Assembly: GCF_000715075.1 (NCBI RefSeq)
Contig: NC_134102.1
Coordinates: 49,113,348 to 49,177,347 of the forward strand
DNA: 64,000 nt
Direction of reading: 5' to 3'
Source: Nicotiana tabacum
Taxonomy: Eukaryota > Streptophyta > Magnoliopsida > Solanales > Solanaceae
A program made the position numbers and the translations under genes. The notes below the pieces were generated by a model. It was not told where the DNA came from and did no database searches. It worked only from the letters and a program-made list of their open reading frames with translations. Positions 1 to 8,958 of this stretch are shown in pieces; the first letter of the stretch is position 1; each line of letters begins with the position of its first letter.

Positions 1-432
1 CTAAAACGAGAATACCAAGCATTAGACCATATTTTTCTTGAGGATCCCAATGTTGAGAAGAGTGTTCTAGAATCATGTGAGGAAGTAGATAATATAATAT
101 TTGAAGACTCTAGTGTGGGTACATATGAGGATGTAAATATTGACGCAGTTCTAGAGTTGGAATGCATTGGTCCTCATTCCATGCATTTTTTGATATTGTG
201 TTTGGATGATGATATGAAAATTGAGTCATTCGAACCTTTGGAGGAGCCAACAGACGAGGAACAAGGTGCTTACATTCTGGAATTTATCGTGCCAGAGAGA
301 TATAATTACATATCTCATATGAAGGCCAAGAAGTGTAAAATGCGAAATTGGTTACTTAGCCCAATTACATTTGTCCCACCACCCCGCGAGCATAGCAAAA
401 ATCTTGAAGCCAAATTGGGTCTCAATTCATAA
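1..432 (+). pseudogene. C-terminal part of the element III gag-like protein (partial, open from window edge)
   Basis: The frame is open from base 1 to the stop at 430-432 (about 143 residues); the start is outside the window. The product is acidic in its first 90 residues and ends with a basic KKCKMRN stretch and a PPPRE motif. The element V protein ends the same way (NKCKMQK, then PPPVARD; 58745-58945), and both are followed by the same TGGGAGGCAACCCA hairpin, so they are homologous C-termini. No catalytic motif is visible. In V the N-terminal part carries zinc knuckles, so a nucleic-acid-binding gag-like role is likely by inference. This piece has no internal stop, but its completeness cannot be judged. 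Confidence 0.65.
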
Positions 433-2058
433 GTTCGAGATGAAGACAAAAAGTTCTTCAAGTCGGGCCGCGACGTTAAATCAGGCGCTTGTTGGGAGGC
501 AACCCAGCTTTGCTGCTTTCTTTTATTTTTATTTTTATTTTTATTATATTACTTTTGTAGTGTTTGTTTTTATTTTGTAGGATTATAAGCGTAGGAAGCA
601 AAGCCATTGGAAGAGTGCAAAAGCGATCTAGATGGTGAGAACTAAGTGTGGGGTGCTCACACAAAGGATCATGCCTGGGGAAAGTCTGAGTATCCCGTGA
701 GCCGCTATTGCTTCGGCCTTTGGCCTTTCAGGGAGTTTCTTGCCCACCCTCGTTATTGTTTTGCTTTATTTGTGCATTGGGGACATTGCACTCCTTTTTG
801 TATGGGGTGGGATAATTTCTCTAGATAATTAGTAGTGGTAAGTTAGAAAAATGTTAACTTATGATTTTGATTTTAGCTTCTTATTTTTGTTTTTGTAGTT
901 GTGTAGTATTTTAGTAGCTCCTAATTTTTTGTGTAGTCCATGTCATTGTACTTGTGTCTAGAACTTGCCCCGTATGTGAGTTGAAGCAAATTTTTAGGTG
1001 AGGCTCGGTTTGAAAAATAATTCTAGGCTGTCTTTGTTCTTTTTGAGCTTAATGTAGATCACAAATAAAATTTGTCCCTAGTTAACCCTTTTGAGCCTAT
1101 AGACTTTTATTTGGCACCCACATTACAAGCCTATTCCCGTTTGTTCTTAATTGACATTGTTTTGATCCCTTTACCTCTTAAAGAGCTTTAATTGTGAAAT
1201 GAGCGCTAAAAGAAGTAAGGAGGGAATTTGGGTGTATTTCGAGTGGAACCAATGAAAGGAAGAAATGTGCAGTTGTTTTATAAAAGAATACACCACTACC
1301 GAAATTTGTAAAAAATCTGAAAAAAGAGAAGGAAAAATATAGATGAATAAATTGACATCTTGTTCTTCCTAGTGGGTATGAATTAAAGTAGTACCTAAAG
1401 AAAGAGGGAACGTTGTTGGGGATGATTTTAGTTGTGAAATTGAAGTTGGGATTGAAGAATATGCGCTTAAAATCAATTGTGTGAAGTGTTAGACTGCTTA
1501 GGAGGACTAGCCACTATTCCTATATATATCCTACCCGTCCCTTAGCCCACATTACAACCATCAAAAGTCCTAATTGATTTTAGATCGAGCGAGCCTACAT
1601 TAGTAGAGATTTACATTAAGGACAAGCATATGGTACCAATTGCATGCATGTGACTTCTTTTGTGAGAGTGAGCGATTTTCTTTGATATATATGAGTCCTT
1701 ATAATATATTTGAGAATTTGATTTGAATGTGTGGATTCAACTTACTCTTTTATTCTTGTTGTGAGGGCACATGGTTTCATGAGGTATAGGTAACGTTATT
1801 AGACTTCTCTAGGATGTTTGGTGTTCAAGCCATGAGTACATTGTGACACTGAGTCAGTTTTAGAGGCTAGGATTGTTATAAGAATGTCGTATTTGTTGTG
1901 AATATTTTTGAAGAATGGCATAAGAAAAGGGAAGTGTAAGTGATTGCATATGCTACAGTTTAATTGTTGCTATGAACCATAGTCATTGGTGTAGTGTGCT
2001 TCAAATGTGTAAATATAAAGTGCTCAAGAATAGTGTTAGTTGTTGGTTGCTCGAGGAC
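433..2058 (+). other. Non-coding 3' module of element III with hairpin, splice-like tract and conserved islands
   Basis: There is no credible gene. TGGGAGGCAACCCA at 493-506 can fold with a 4-bp TGGG/CCCA stem; a T-rich tract ending TTTTGTAG at 573-580 looks like a 3' splice site. A first AAGTGTGGGG motif lies near 634-643. About 770-815 resembles the region of element V just after its PF20167-like gene (GGGGACATTGCACTCC versus GAGGACACTGCAG). Islands at 957-979 (CTAGAACTTGCCCCG) and 1075-1138 (TAGTTAACCC, ACCCACATTACAAGCC) match non-coding DNA of element IV (55721-55742 and 55845-55906). Confidence 0.6.
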
Positions 2059-2064
2059 GAGCAA
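2047..2064. repeat. 18-bp imperfect palindrome next to the polypurine tract
   Basis: TTGCTCGAGGACGAGCAA is nearly its own reverse complement, broken only at the two centre bases. The same sequence, reversed, lies beside the polypurine tract of element IV- (14877-14894), and a decayed copy lies near 20544. It is a family signature of this 3' end. Confidence 0.7.
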
Positions 2065-2110
2065 GAGCAAGATCAAGAGCAAGAGCAAGAGCAAGAGCAA
2101 GAGCAAGAGC
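2059..2110 (+). repeat. (GAGCAA)n hexamer array, about 8.7 units
   Basis: GAGCAA is repeated with one GATCAA variant, starting from the GAGCAA at the end of the 18-bp palindrome and running to just before the polypurine tract. Element IV- has only the single palindrome here, so the array is a local expansion. It gives a spurious leucine-rich reading frame on the minus strand. Confidence 0.9.
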
Positions 2111-2111
2111 T

Positions 2112-2125
2112 TAAGTGTGGGGTGG
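2112..2125 (+). promoter_or_regulatory. Polypurine tract of element III
   Basis: TAAGTGTGGGGTGG ends directly at the LTR start TGATG. The mirrored IV- element has AAGTGTGGGGTGT in the same place. This is the expected plus-strand primer site for reverse transcription. Confidence 0.75.
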
Positions 2126-2472
2126 TGATGTTTGGCTAAAATTCTATGTTTTTGCATGTAATTTACCTTGCATTATGCCTTGATCTTGTTGACTTTGGTG
2201 TGAATATTTGTGACTCGAGCTTAATAATGGTATTTTTATGTACAGGAGTCACTTGGAAGTAATTTGGGGAGTTTGCATGCAAATTGACCTAAAAAAGGGA
2301 AGAATTTGGAGGAAGTATAAGTTGGTGCCTAGGAATGCTTGGACATGAATTGGATAAAAGTTGCACGAAATGGTACCTTAGAGCTACAAAATGGAACAAT
2401 AAACGAAGACGTGCAAGGCAATGAAAAGTCATGGCCATAGACAGTGCAAGGGATTGTCCAGGGCACTGTCAT

Positions 2473-2571
2473 TGGCGCCCCAGATAGTTCCTCGTGCAGA
2501 AATAATGGCACCATAGACAGTGCCTCGCGCAGAAATATTGGAGCCCTAGAAAGTGCCTCGCGCCGACGATG
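2473..2571 (+). repeat. 33-bp tandem repeat, three units, in U3 of the element III LTR
   Basis: Units start at 2473, 2506 and 2539 and share the core AGTGCCTCGCGC (first unit AGTTCCTCGTGC). A partial fourth unit lies around 2430. The array ends about 60 bp upstream of the TATA box at 2632. Tandem U3 repeats can act as enhancers in plant LTR elements; that role here is inference. Confidence 0.8.
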
Positions 2572-2629
2572 CCATCCGAGCAAATTTTAATTCCTCACTA
2601 GTTTTGGACATGTAGACTTCGGCCCCTAC

Positions 2630-2641
2630 CCTATAAATACC
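2630..2641 (+). promoter_or_regulatory. TATA box of the element III LTR
   Basis: CCTATAAATACC on the plus strand, about 505 bp into the LTR, places the U3/R boundary roughly 30 bp further on. The orientation agrees with the plus-strand element. Confidence 0.65.
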
Positions 2642-3054
2642 TCTTAAAGTTAGTTTTTGAAGGGTTGGACATTTTTTGGAGGCAAGAACATCACGTGGAA
2701 CAGCTTTTGGAGGAGACAATCATCGAGTTCTTCATTCCTTCATCTTTTCTTTGTAATTTGTTTATGCAAAATACTTGGAAAATTGTTACTACGAACATGA
2801 TTGGCTAAGCACTCAAGTTTCTAGGGTTGTGGTTGACATGATAATTAACGTTAATTAATTACATCTTCGTTAATTCGGATTATCATCTTGTGGTTGTTTC
2901 TTTATTTGTAGTTTTAACTTGTGAATTGTTGTTGCTACAAATCTACCCTACTATCTTTGCTATGCTTGGGAAAGCCACGTTTAGATTAGAGTAAATTAAA
3001 GAGAGCTTGTTTCTGAACCCGTGGCTCGGGAAACGATTTCGTGGTTAGGATAGG

Positions 3055-3059
3055 AATAT
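3055..3059. repeat. Left target-site duplication of element A (AATAT)
   Basis: AATAT immediately precedes the LTR end TGTTACGCCCC at 3060 and is repeated at 38787-38791 directly after the other LTR end, ...CTTACA. Confidence 0.85.
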
Positions 3060-3802
3060 TGTTACGCCCCGACCTCAGGGAGCACAACTGACGCTCAACC
3101 AAGATAACTCGGTCAAGCAAGCTTGCTAGATACTTTCTACCTGACCTTGCCCATGAATATAGTGGAGATATACTCCATTAATTAAACACTGAAAGGATTT
3201 CATAAACAACACCCATTTCATTACCATTAGCATTTTTATTTAAAACTTTCAAAATATTACAAGTTTATAGATATAATGAAAAACATATTTGCGGAATACT
3301 AACACTTCTAGTTCAATTCCCAACATCAAACACCACCCACAACCTGTCTACGGATCCTCTAAGTACAACAAAAGAGTACTATGGAAGTACCGGTAACAAG
3401 GCCCCGGCTATACCTCATAACACAACGCACAACATCAAATGACATCAAGCCCGGAATAGAGTAGGGCTTACCAAAACCTGCTGAATAGGGAGAAACTACT
3501 AACGAGATCCAAAGATGCCCTCTGATGAACCACCTACATCCATTGAAGATGCAAAGCCCCCGGAAAAAGGGACATTAGTAAATATGGAATAGTGCTAGTA
3601 TGTAAAGCTAAATGTCCTCTTTCAAAATAAAATGCCAATATAAGAAAGAAAAACAATGGAAGCAACAAGCAACGATCAATGATATCCAAATGCCAAGTTA
3701 AAACATAACCATTTTCAAAATATGAAGATAATACTGTGAAGATGATAACAAAAAACGAAGATAATGTTATTTTTGGTTGGGAGAACTTTAGTACTGAAAT
3801 AC

Positions 3803-4090
3803 CACCGTGAATTTAGAACGGAGTCCGATCACAACCCGGTTGGCTAAGCCATCTCACAAGAGACATCCAATCACAATACCACCGTACTTTTAGCATGGAG
3901 TCTGATCTCATCCCGATCGGCTAAGCCGTCTCACCAGAGACATCCAATCACAACAACTTCTACACAAAGTGACCCTGCCACCTCAACCCAATGTGTGCGG
4001 GTGGAGGTATAATCACAATCACAATCACCACCATGTATGCGGCATGACGTCTGATCGTGACCCGATCGGCTAGGTCATCTCACCACAATG
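3803..4090. repeat. Hairpin-forming repeat modules in the LTR of element A
   Basis: Three related modules (about 3803-3876, 3879-3952 and 4028-4090) share GGAGTCCGATC or close variants, then CCGATCGGCTA and a TCTCAC segment. The third pairs TGACC (4058-4062) with GGTCA (4073-4077) around a 10-base loop, with a further G-T wobble. The first two have decayed stems. Counterparts with perfect stems lie in element B (24734-24755, 24841-24862, 34408-34429, 34514-34535). Confidence 0.7.
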
Positions 4091-4550
4091 CCGTGTGGAT
4101 TGACATCACCCTTTTGCTAGCAATCATCTCATCCCAATTAAGGGGAATATTCTTATCACATCAATCATATCCCAAATAAGGGTATTATTACAATGCACTC
4201 CAACACCGTCACGTGTAGTTTCGGGGTTAGGTTATTCCCACCTACCCTTCCTTGGTGACTAATTGATTTTCATACAAGGAAAACATAAATACAATTGCAT
4301 TTACCTCACAAATTTTCACACCGTATAGAGATTCATTAGTACTTTCAACCACTTACAACATCATCATTTCATTGGCTCTATTGGCCATACATATGATTCT
4401 TCTTTCATGGCACAATGGTCGTATTTCATATTCCACACTTCCATTTCTTTACTTTCAAGGATCATCATCATAAACATTAACATATAGAATATTCTGTAAA
4501 TCACAACTTGAAGTTCATTTGTAATGAAGACTTTAAACACAGTAGATCTC

Positions 4551-7163
4551 TGTCACGACCCAAACCGATGTGCCGCGACTAGCACCCGGTGCCTTACCTA
4601 ACCGAGCACCAACGTAACATATCTTTCTTATTATACCATCATGGGTAAATGGGCCAGAAGGGTCGTCATGATATAACTAGAATAAAACATTAGGGAATAC
4701 TCGACATAGGACGACCTAACGTGGAATACAAACTTATACATGTGACATACGGGCCTATAAGGCCGACATGATCATTTGTACACTCAAGACATAGGCCTAC
4801 AAGGACATACAATAATCTATATACATGCCATATGTCTACAACCCTCTAAGAGTGCATAAACATCATAAAGGTTGGGACAGGGCCCCGCCATACTAATCAA
4901 TACATGTCCAAATCATACTGACCAAATAGGCAACTCCGGAGCAAGTGGAGTATACCAACACCTTCACCTAAGTTAATAGCCTACTAGGAGGACTCTCAAC
5001 GTGTCTATTGGGACCTGCGGGCATGAAACGCAGCGACCCCAGGAAAAAGGGACGTAAGTACAAATAAAGTACTGAGTATATTAGGCATAAAGCAGTATAT
5101 AAAAGACATGAAAGAAAGATGGAGTAATGAAATATTTATAATGTCATGCATATGTGTATAAATATCACATCATGCATAGGTATGTGCGTACATAACATCA
5201 TTAAGCCTCTGAGGGCATCCCATCATATCATCTCGGCCTTTGTGGGTGAAATCATCATCGTAGACTAGCTGATTAGGTGATGGTGCGTATATAATGCCAT
5301 AACCTTTCCCCATACCCCATATACATATACTATACGCGTATATAACGCCATCTGGTCATGGGTCAATATACATGTATAAATGAATGCAATGCATAATGAA
5401 GTAAGTCAATAAGATCTCTCGGAATGTCATGAGACCCATGAACAGACGATATGATAGTAGGACACATAGGGAATTAAGAACATAAGCAACCCTAGTACTT
5501 CTAAGAATAGAATCATTTATTAAAGTTGCGTGCTAGTTTATTTCGTCGTATCATATGGATCATACCAAAAGGAAAGAAGGGATAGCCTTAACATACCTCA
5601 AGTCATCAATGCAACTCAACAACAAGCTTATGACAACTAGCGCACCAACCCTATAACAAAGAAATACATGTACAACTTAGATGGCGCTTGTATATCACGT
5701 ATCTCAAACGATAACTCGATTCTAAAATAAAATGGGCAGCGTTTCCCCTGATTTTATTGCTCCCTAAAGCCTACTATAAGCGAGATACAAACATAATACA
5801 ATCAGCAACTCAAAAACAATCCAACTACAATTTGGGACCTTCAATGCAACAAAACCCCCAAATATAGCATAACACACCCAATCAACAAGTTATCAATTAG
5901 CCTGAAAATGCAACGACGAGTGACCAGCCTACTACCCTACCACATGTGGAATTTCTTTATGCTCTTCGTCCTTCCAAACTCCATAAATCAGTAGCATAAT
6001 AGGCCAACACAAGTGGACTACAAAACAGTCTACTAAAAGTGAAATAAATCGAACTCACGTCTTCCGATCACCGTCCCGTGAGTTCTAACTATTAGGAAAC
6101 AAATTTATCAACCTTCCTAGATATTTAAAAGCTTAAATACAGAAAGTAGAAGTTTTATTAACTATGAAGTACCTTCCAAAACTCAAACTACAAAGAAAAA
6201 GAGAGGCGATATAGCGATACTTATGTCGTAGGGATCGTTCTAATGTTATCGCATATTGATTTAGTACCTGGGATGTTAATCTTCTTTGAAACCCTAGAAG
6301 AGAGTTTAAGGATATGTTTATGGGTGTTATCTGGTCGTGTTCTATGGAAAAATGAAGATAAAGACGACCTAAGACCTATATATATCAACTTTTGAAAGTA
6401 GAGGTGCTAGCTTGGCACCCTAGCATTGGCCCATCTTCCGACGCTTATATATTTTTATCCGGATGTCGTATGAACAAACGGTTAAGAGAGTTGGAAACTA
6501 AATTCCAAGAACTTCAATTGGGTATATAATATGTCCCAAAAAGACCTCATATAATACACGAAATGTATTGCTCAAAAAGCTTTAGTGACACACCTACTTG
6601 TCACCTGTGCAGTCTCCACAGTCTCGCGGAACTACATATATCTCTCTAGTCCGATGTTGTATTCACAAACGGTTTAATGCTTTAAAAACTAGACTCGTAG
6701 ATCTTCAATTTGATATGTGGATAATCCCATAATTCCAAGTTTGTTGGGAGAAAAGCTCTGTTACATTTGACCTAATTTTCAGCACATTTATGAATGTAAC
6801 TTGTGATGACCTTTGCCAAATTTTGTTCCACAACTCGCTTGACTTCAAAACGTAACACATGACTATCATAAGCCTAAAATAACTCATAACATAACATCCT
6901 TATCACGTTAAGAACCCTAGTATCATCCCAAAGTGCATGTTATAACATTCCAAACTTATCAACTTTTGCCGAAACTTATTTTTCATTTAGCTCCTAAGCT
7001 TTCCAACCCTCTTGGTACTTGTTATCCATGATCTTAAAGATTTGTAACTTCCACGGTAACATTATTAACTTAGTTTATAGACTTTTCAAAGATGATTTCA
7101 TTTTTGAGCTTACATCAATTGACTTACGACGTACTTTTACGTACAAAAATATGGGGTGTAACA
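4551..7163. mobile_element. Solo LTR C1 nested in the left LTR of element A
   Basis: It starts TGTCACGACCCAAACCGATG and ends GGGGTGTAACA, with TG/CA ends, and is flanked by a perfect 5-bp duplication ATCTC (4546-4550 and 7164-7168). It is 2,613 bp and holds no internal region, primer site or pol, so it is a solo LTR. The uninterrupted site is seen in the other copy of the host LTR near 22950. The relative at 27277-29171 has the same ends. By analogy with E, A and B the original element probably read from the minus strand. Confidence 0.9.
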
Positions 7164-8504
7164 ATCTCTGTCCAAGAAATTGAGTAAAATGATTGGCAAT
7201 CAAAGCGCAAGTTAAAATCATAAACGAGTAACACACCATTTATTCTTGAAATACTTTTTCCCCAAAAGGGCAATCCATAATTTTAACTCATGAATATGTA
7301 AGAGCTTAAAACACATTGGAAATACTTACAAAGCATAGCATTAGTTAAAACAGCCATATTTGGGCATGACTCGAGTACATTAGATTTTAGGCAAATCTAT
7401 TTGCGAAGTCATTTTGAAAAAGTTGAATCAAGGCTCATTCCATAACGCCTGTCACATCATTTCATTTTATTGGCATCATTGGCCATAAGTATAACTTTCA
7501 TTATTGGCATGGTGGCCACACTTTATATCTTCAACCCACTTCTTTCAATTTCAAGCATCTTTATAGATTATCAACAATAATGCATTTCAAATCAAGACTT
7601 TAGGTACACATATGAGCAATTAAGAGTCTTAAGCACATCGAGTTTTTTTCACACAATTTGGCATCAAAACTTTCATTTGAAACACTTCTCAAAGCCATAA
7701 CATTTTAATACACATATCATTCGTGAACACATTCCTGAAGGATATCATAATGTGATAGGAACATTCGGAATATGTTTTGAACACATAACTTTCAACACTT
7801 TGTTTACTCAGGATAATTGAATTTATTAGGAACAACTCGGAACATGGGAATTAGGAATTTGAACCAACCATACTTGAAGCTTACGGGGACATTATGGAAT
7901 TCGATTCTAAGAGAGAAGTTTAGCCAACATACCTTCCTTTGAGCATTCCTTAAATTACTATAATGTTCTGGAAATCCTTGCAATCCCAATCTATTATGAG
8001 ACATAACAAAATTGAACATAAATTAGGAAGATATTCATGGTTTCCTCTCATTTGAGCATTTTATCAAACACTAGGTGTGCAAATTCGACTACAAGTTTCT
8101 TCTACAAGATTTCCTTCACTCCACAACCCATTCAATACCAAGCATTTACTCATATTAGCTCAATTACCTTCCCACCATCCTTATAGCTACATGAATGCAT
8201 AGATAACAACTCTCATACCCAAGAATCACATTTCTCATTACCTACTTTCAGTCCAAATCACAAAATTTAGGGCTAGGGAGCAGAACCTTACCTATTAGAT
8301 GAAGATCTTGTGGATTTCTCCCATGAATCTCCAAAGCTTGAGCAAGAATTTGAAGCATGAATATGTTGGTGCCCTCCCTTATCTCTCTAGAATAGCTCTC
8401 TCCTCTCTCTAAAATATAAGATCTTTCCTTCTAAATGACCCCCTAAGGCCTTATATCAAAATAGGGTAAGATAAGAAAATTTCCAAAATTGACCCACGAA
8501 GTCA

Positions 8505-8760
8505 ATTATGTGGTGCAATTATGTGGTAGAAGAATCGTTATGTGGGTAGCAAAATCGTTATGTAGGCAGCATAATCGATTATGTGGCCAACATAATTGTG
8601 ATGTGGGCAGCATAATTTTTATGCGGCCAGCAGAATGATTATGCGGCCAGCAGAATGGTTATGCGGCCCGCAGATTCATTTTGCGGCCAGCAGAATTGTT
8701 TTTCAAAATTCGCCCATTTTCTATTCCACTCTACGATGCTTATGCGGTTCGCTAAACAGT
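8505..8760. repeat. GCGGCC/GCAGAAT-rich array in U3 of the element A LTR
   Basis: Imperfect units of about 20-24 bp of the type TTATGCGGCCAGCAGAATG recur across roughly 250 bp. The right copy holds the same array (about 38360-38610). It is GC- and CpG-rich inside AT-rich DNA. In the coding direction it lies in the first 450 bp of the LTR, that is U3. Confidence 0.8.
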
Positions 8761-8945
8761 TCTACGGTCACGAAATTGACCACATAATTGCCTTCTTCTG
8801 CCGAAAATTCCCATAAAAACTTCAGTGCATTCTTCAACCCAAAAGGTCTATACGGTGGCTCGTTTTCTACAATCCTCAAACCTATTAGCCTACCTCGGCA
8901 CCACGAACCCTTAAATTCCTTGGCAAAATTTTACGGGGCCTTACA

Positions 8946-8958
8946 TTCTCCCCCACTT
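8946..8958 (-). promoter_or_regulatory. Polypurine tract of element A
   Basis: Plus-strand TTCTCCCCCACTT reads AAGTGGGGGAGAA on the coding strand and directly borders the LTR start TGTAAGG. Element B has AAGTGGGGGAGGA in the same place. Confidence 0.75.

Larger units (their letters stand above)
1..3059 (+). mobile_element. Element III: 3' part of a non-autonomous LTR element plus first part of its 3' LTR
   Basis: The left window edge lies inside this plus-strand element. In order it shows the end of a coding region (to 432), a hairpin and splice-like non-coding stretch, a long non-coding 3' module, a hexamer array, a polypurine tract (2112-2125) and the first 934 bases of the 3' LTR (from 2126, starting TGATG). 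The LTR is interrupted at 3060 by element A and resumes at 38787, ending about 39259. No reverse transcriptase or integrase is visible in the part present. The 3' module is related to that of elements IV and V, so I infer a non-autonomous Athila/Tat-related family. Confidence 0.75.
3060..8945 (-). mobile_element. Element A, left (3') LTR, interrupted by solo LTR C1
   Basis: The plus-strand reading begins TGTTACGCCCCGACCTC and ends CGGGGCCTTACA. On the coding (minus) strand this is an LTR starting TGTAAGGCCCCG. Without the nested insert (4551-7163 plus one duplicated 5-mer) it is about 3.27 kb, an unusually long LTR. It contains repeated hairpin modules (3803-4090), a conserved block near 3545-3605 and a GCGGCC-rich U3 array (8505-8760). 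The right copy of this LTR is split into 12484-13481, 22445-23977 and about 38322-38786. Confidence 0.85.

Noticed and set aside
1960..2157. Minus-strand open frame with a leucine run
   Set aside because: It is the reverse reading of the GAGCAA array and the polypurine tract.
4551..7163. Possible complete element instead of a solo LTR
   Set aside because: No primer site, polypurine tract, second LTR or pol motif inside; the ends and duplication fit one LTR.
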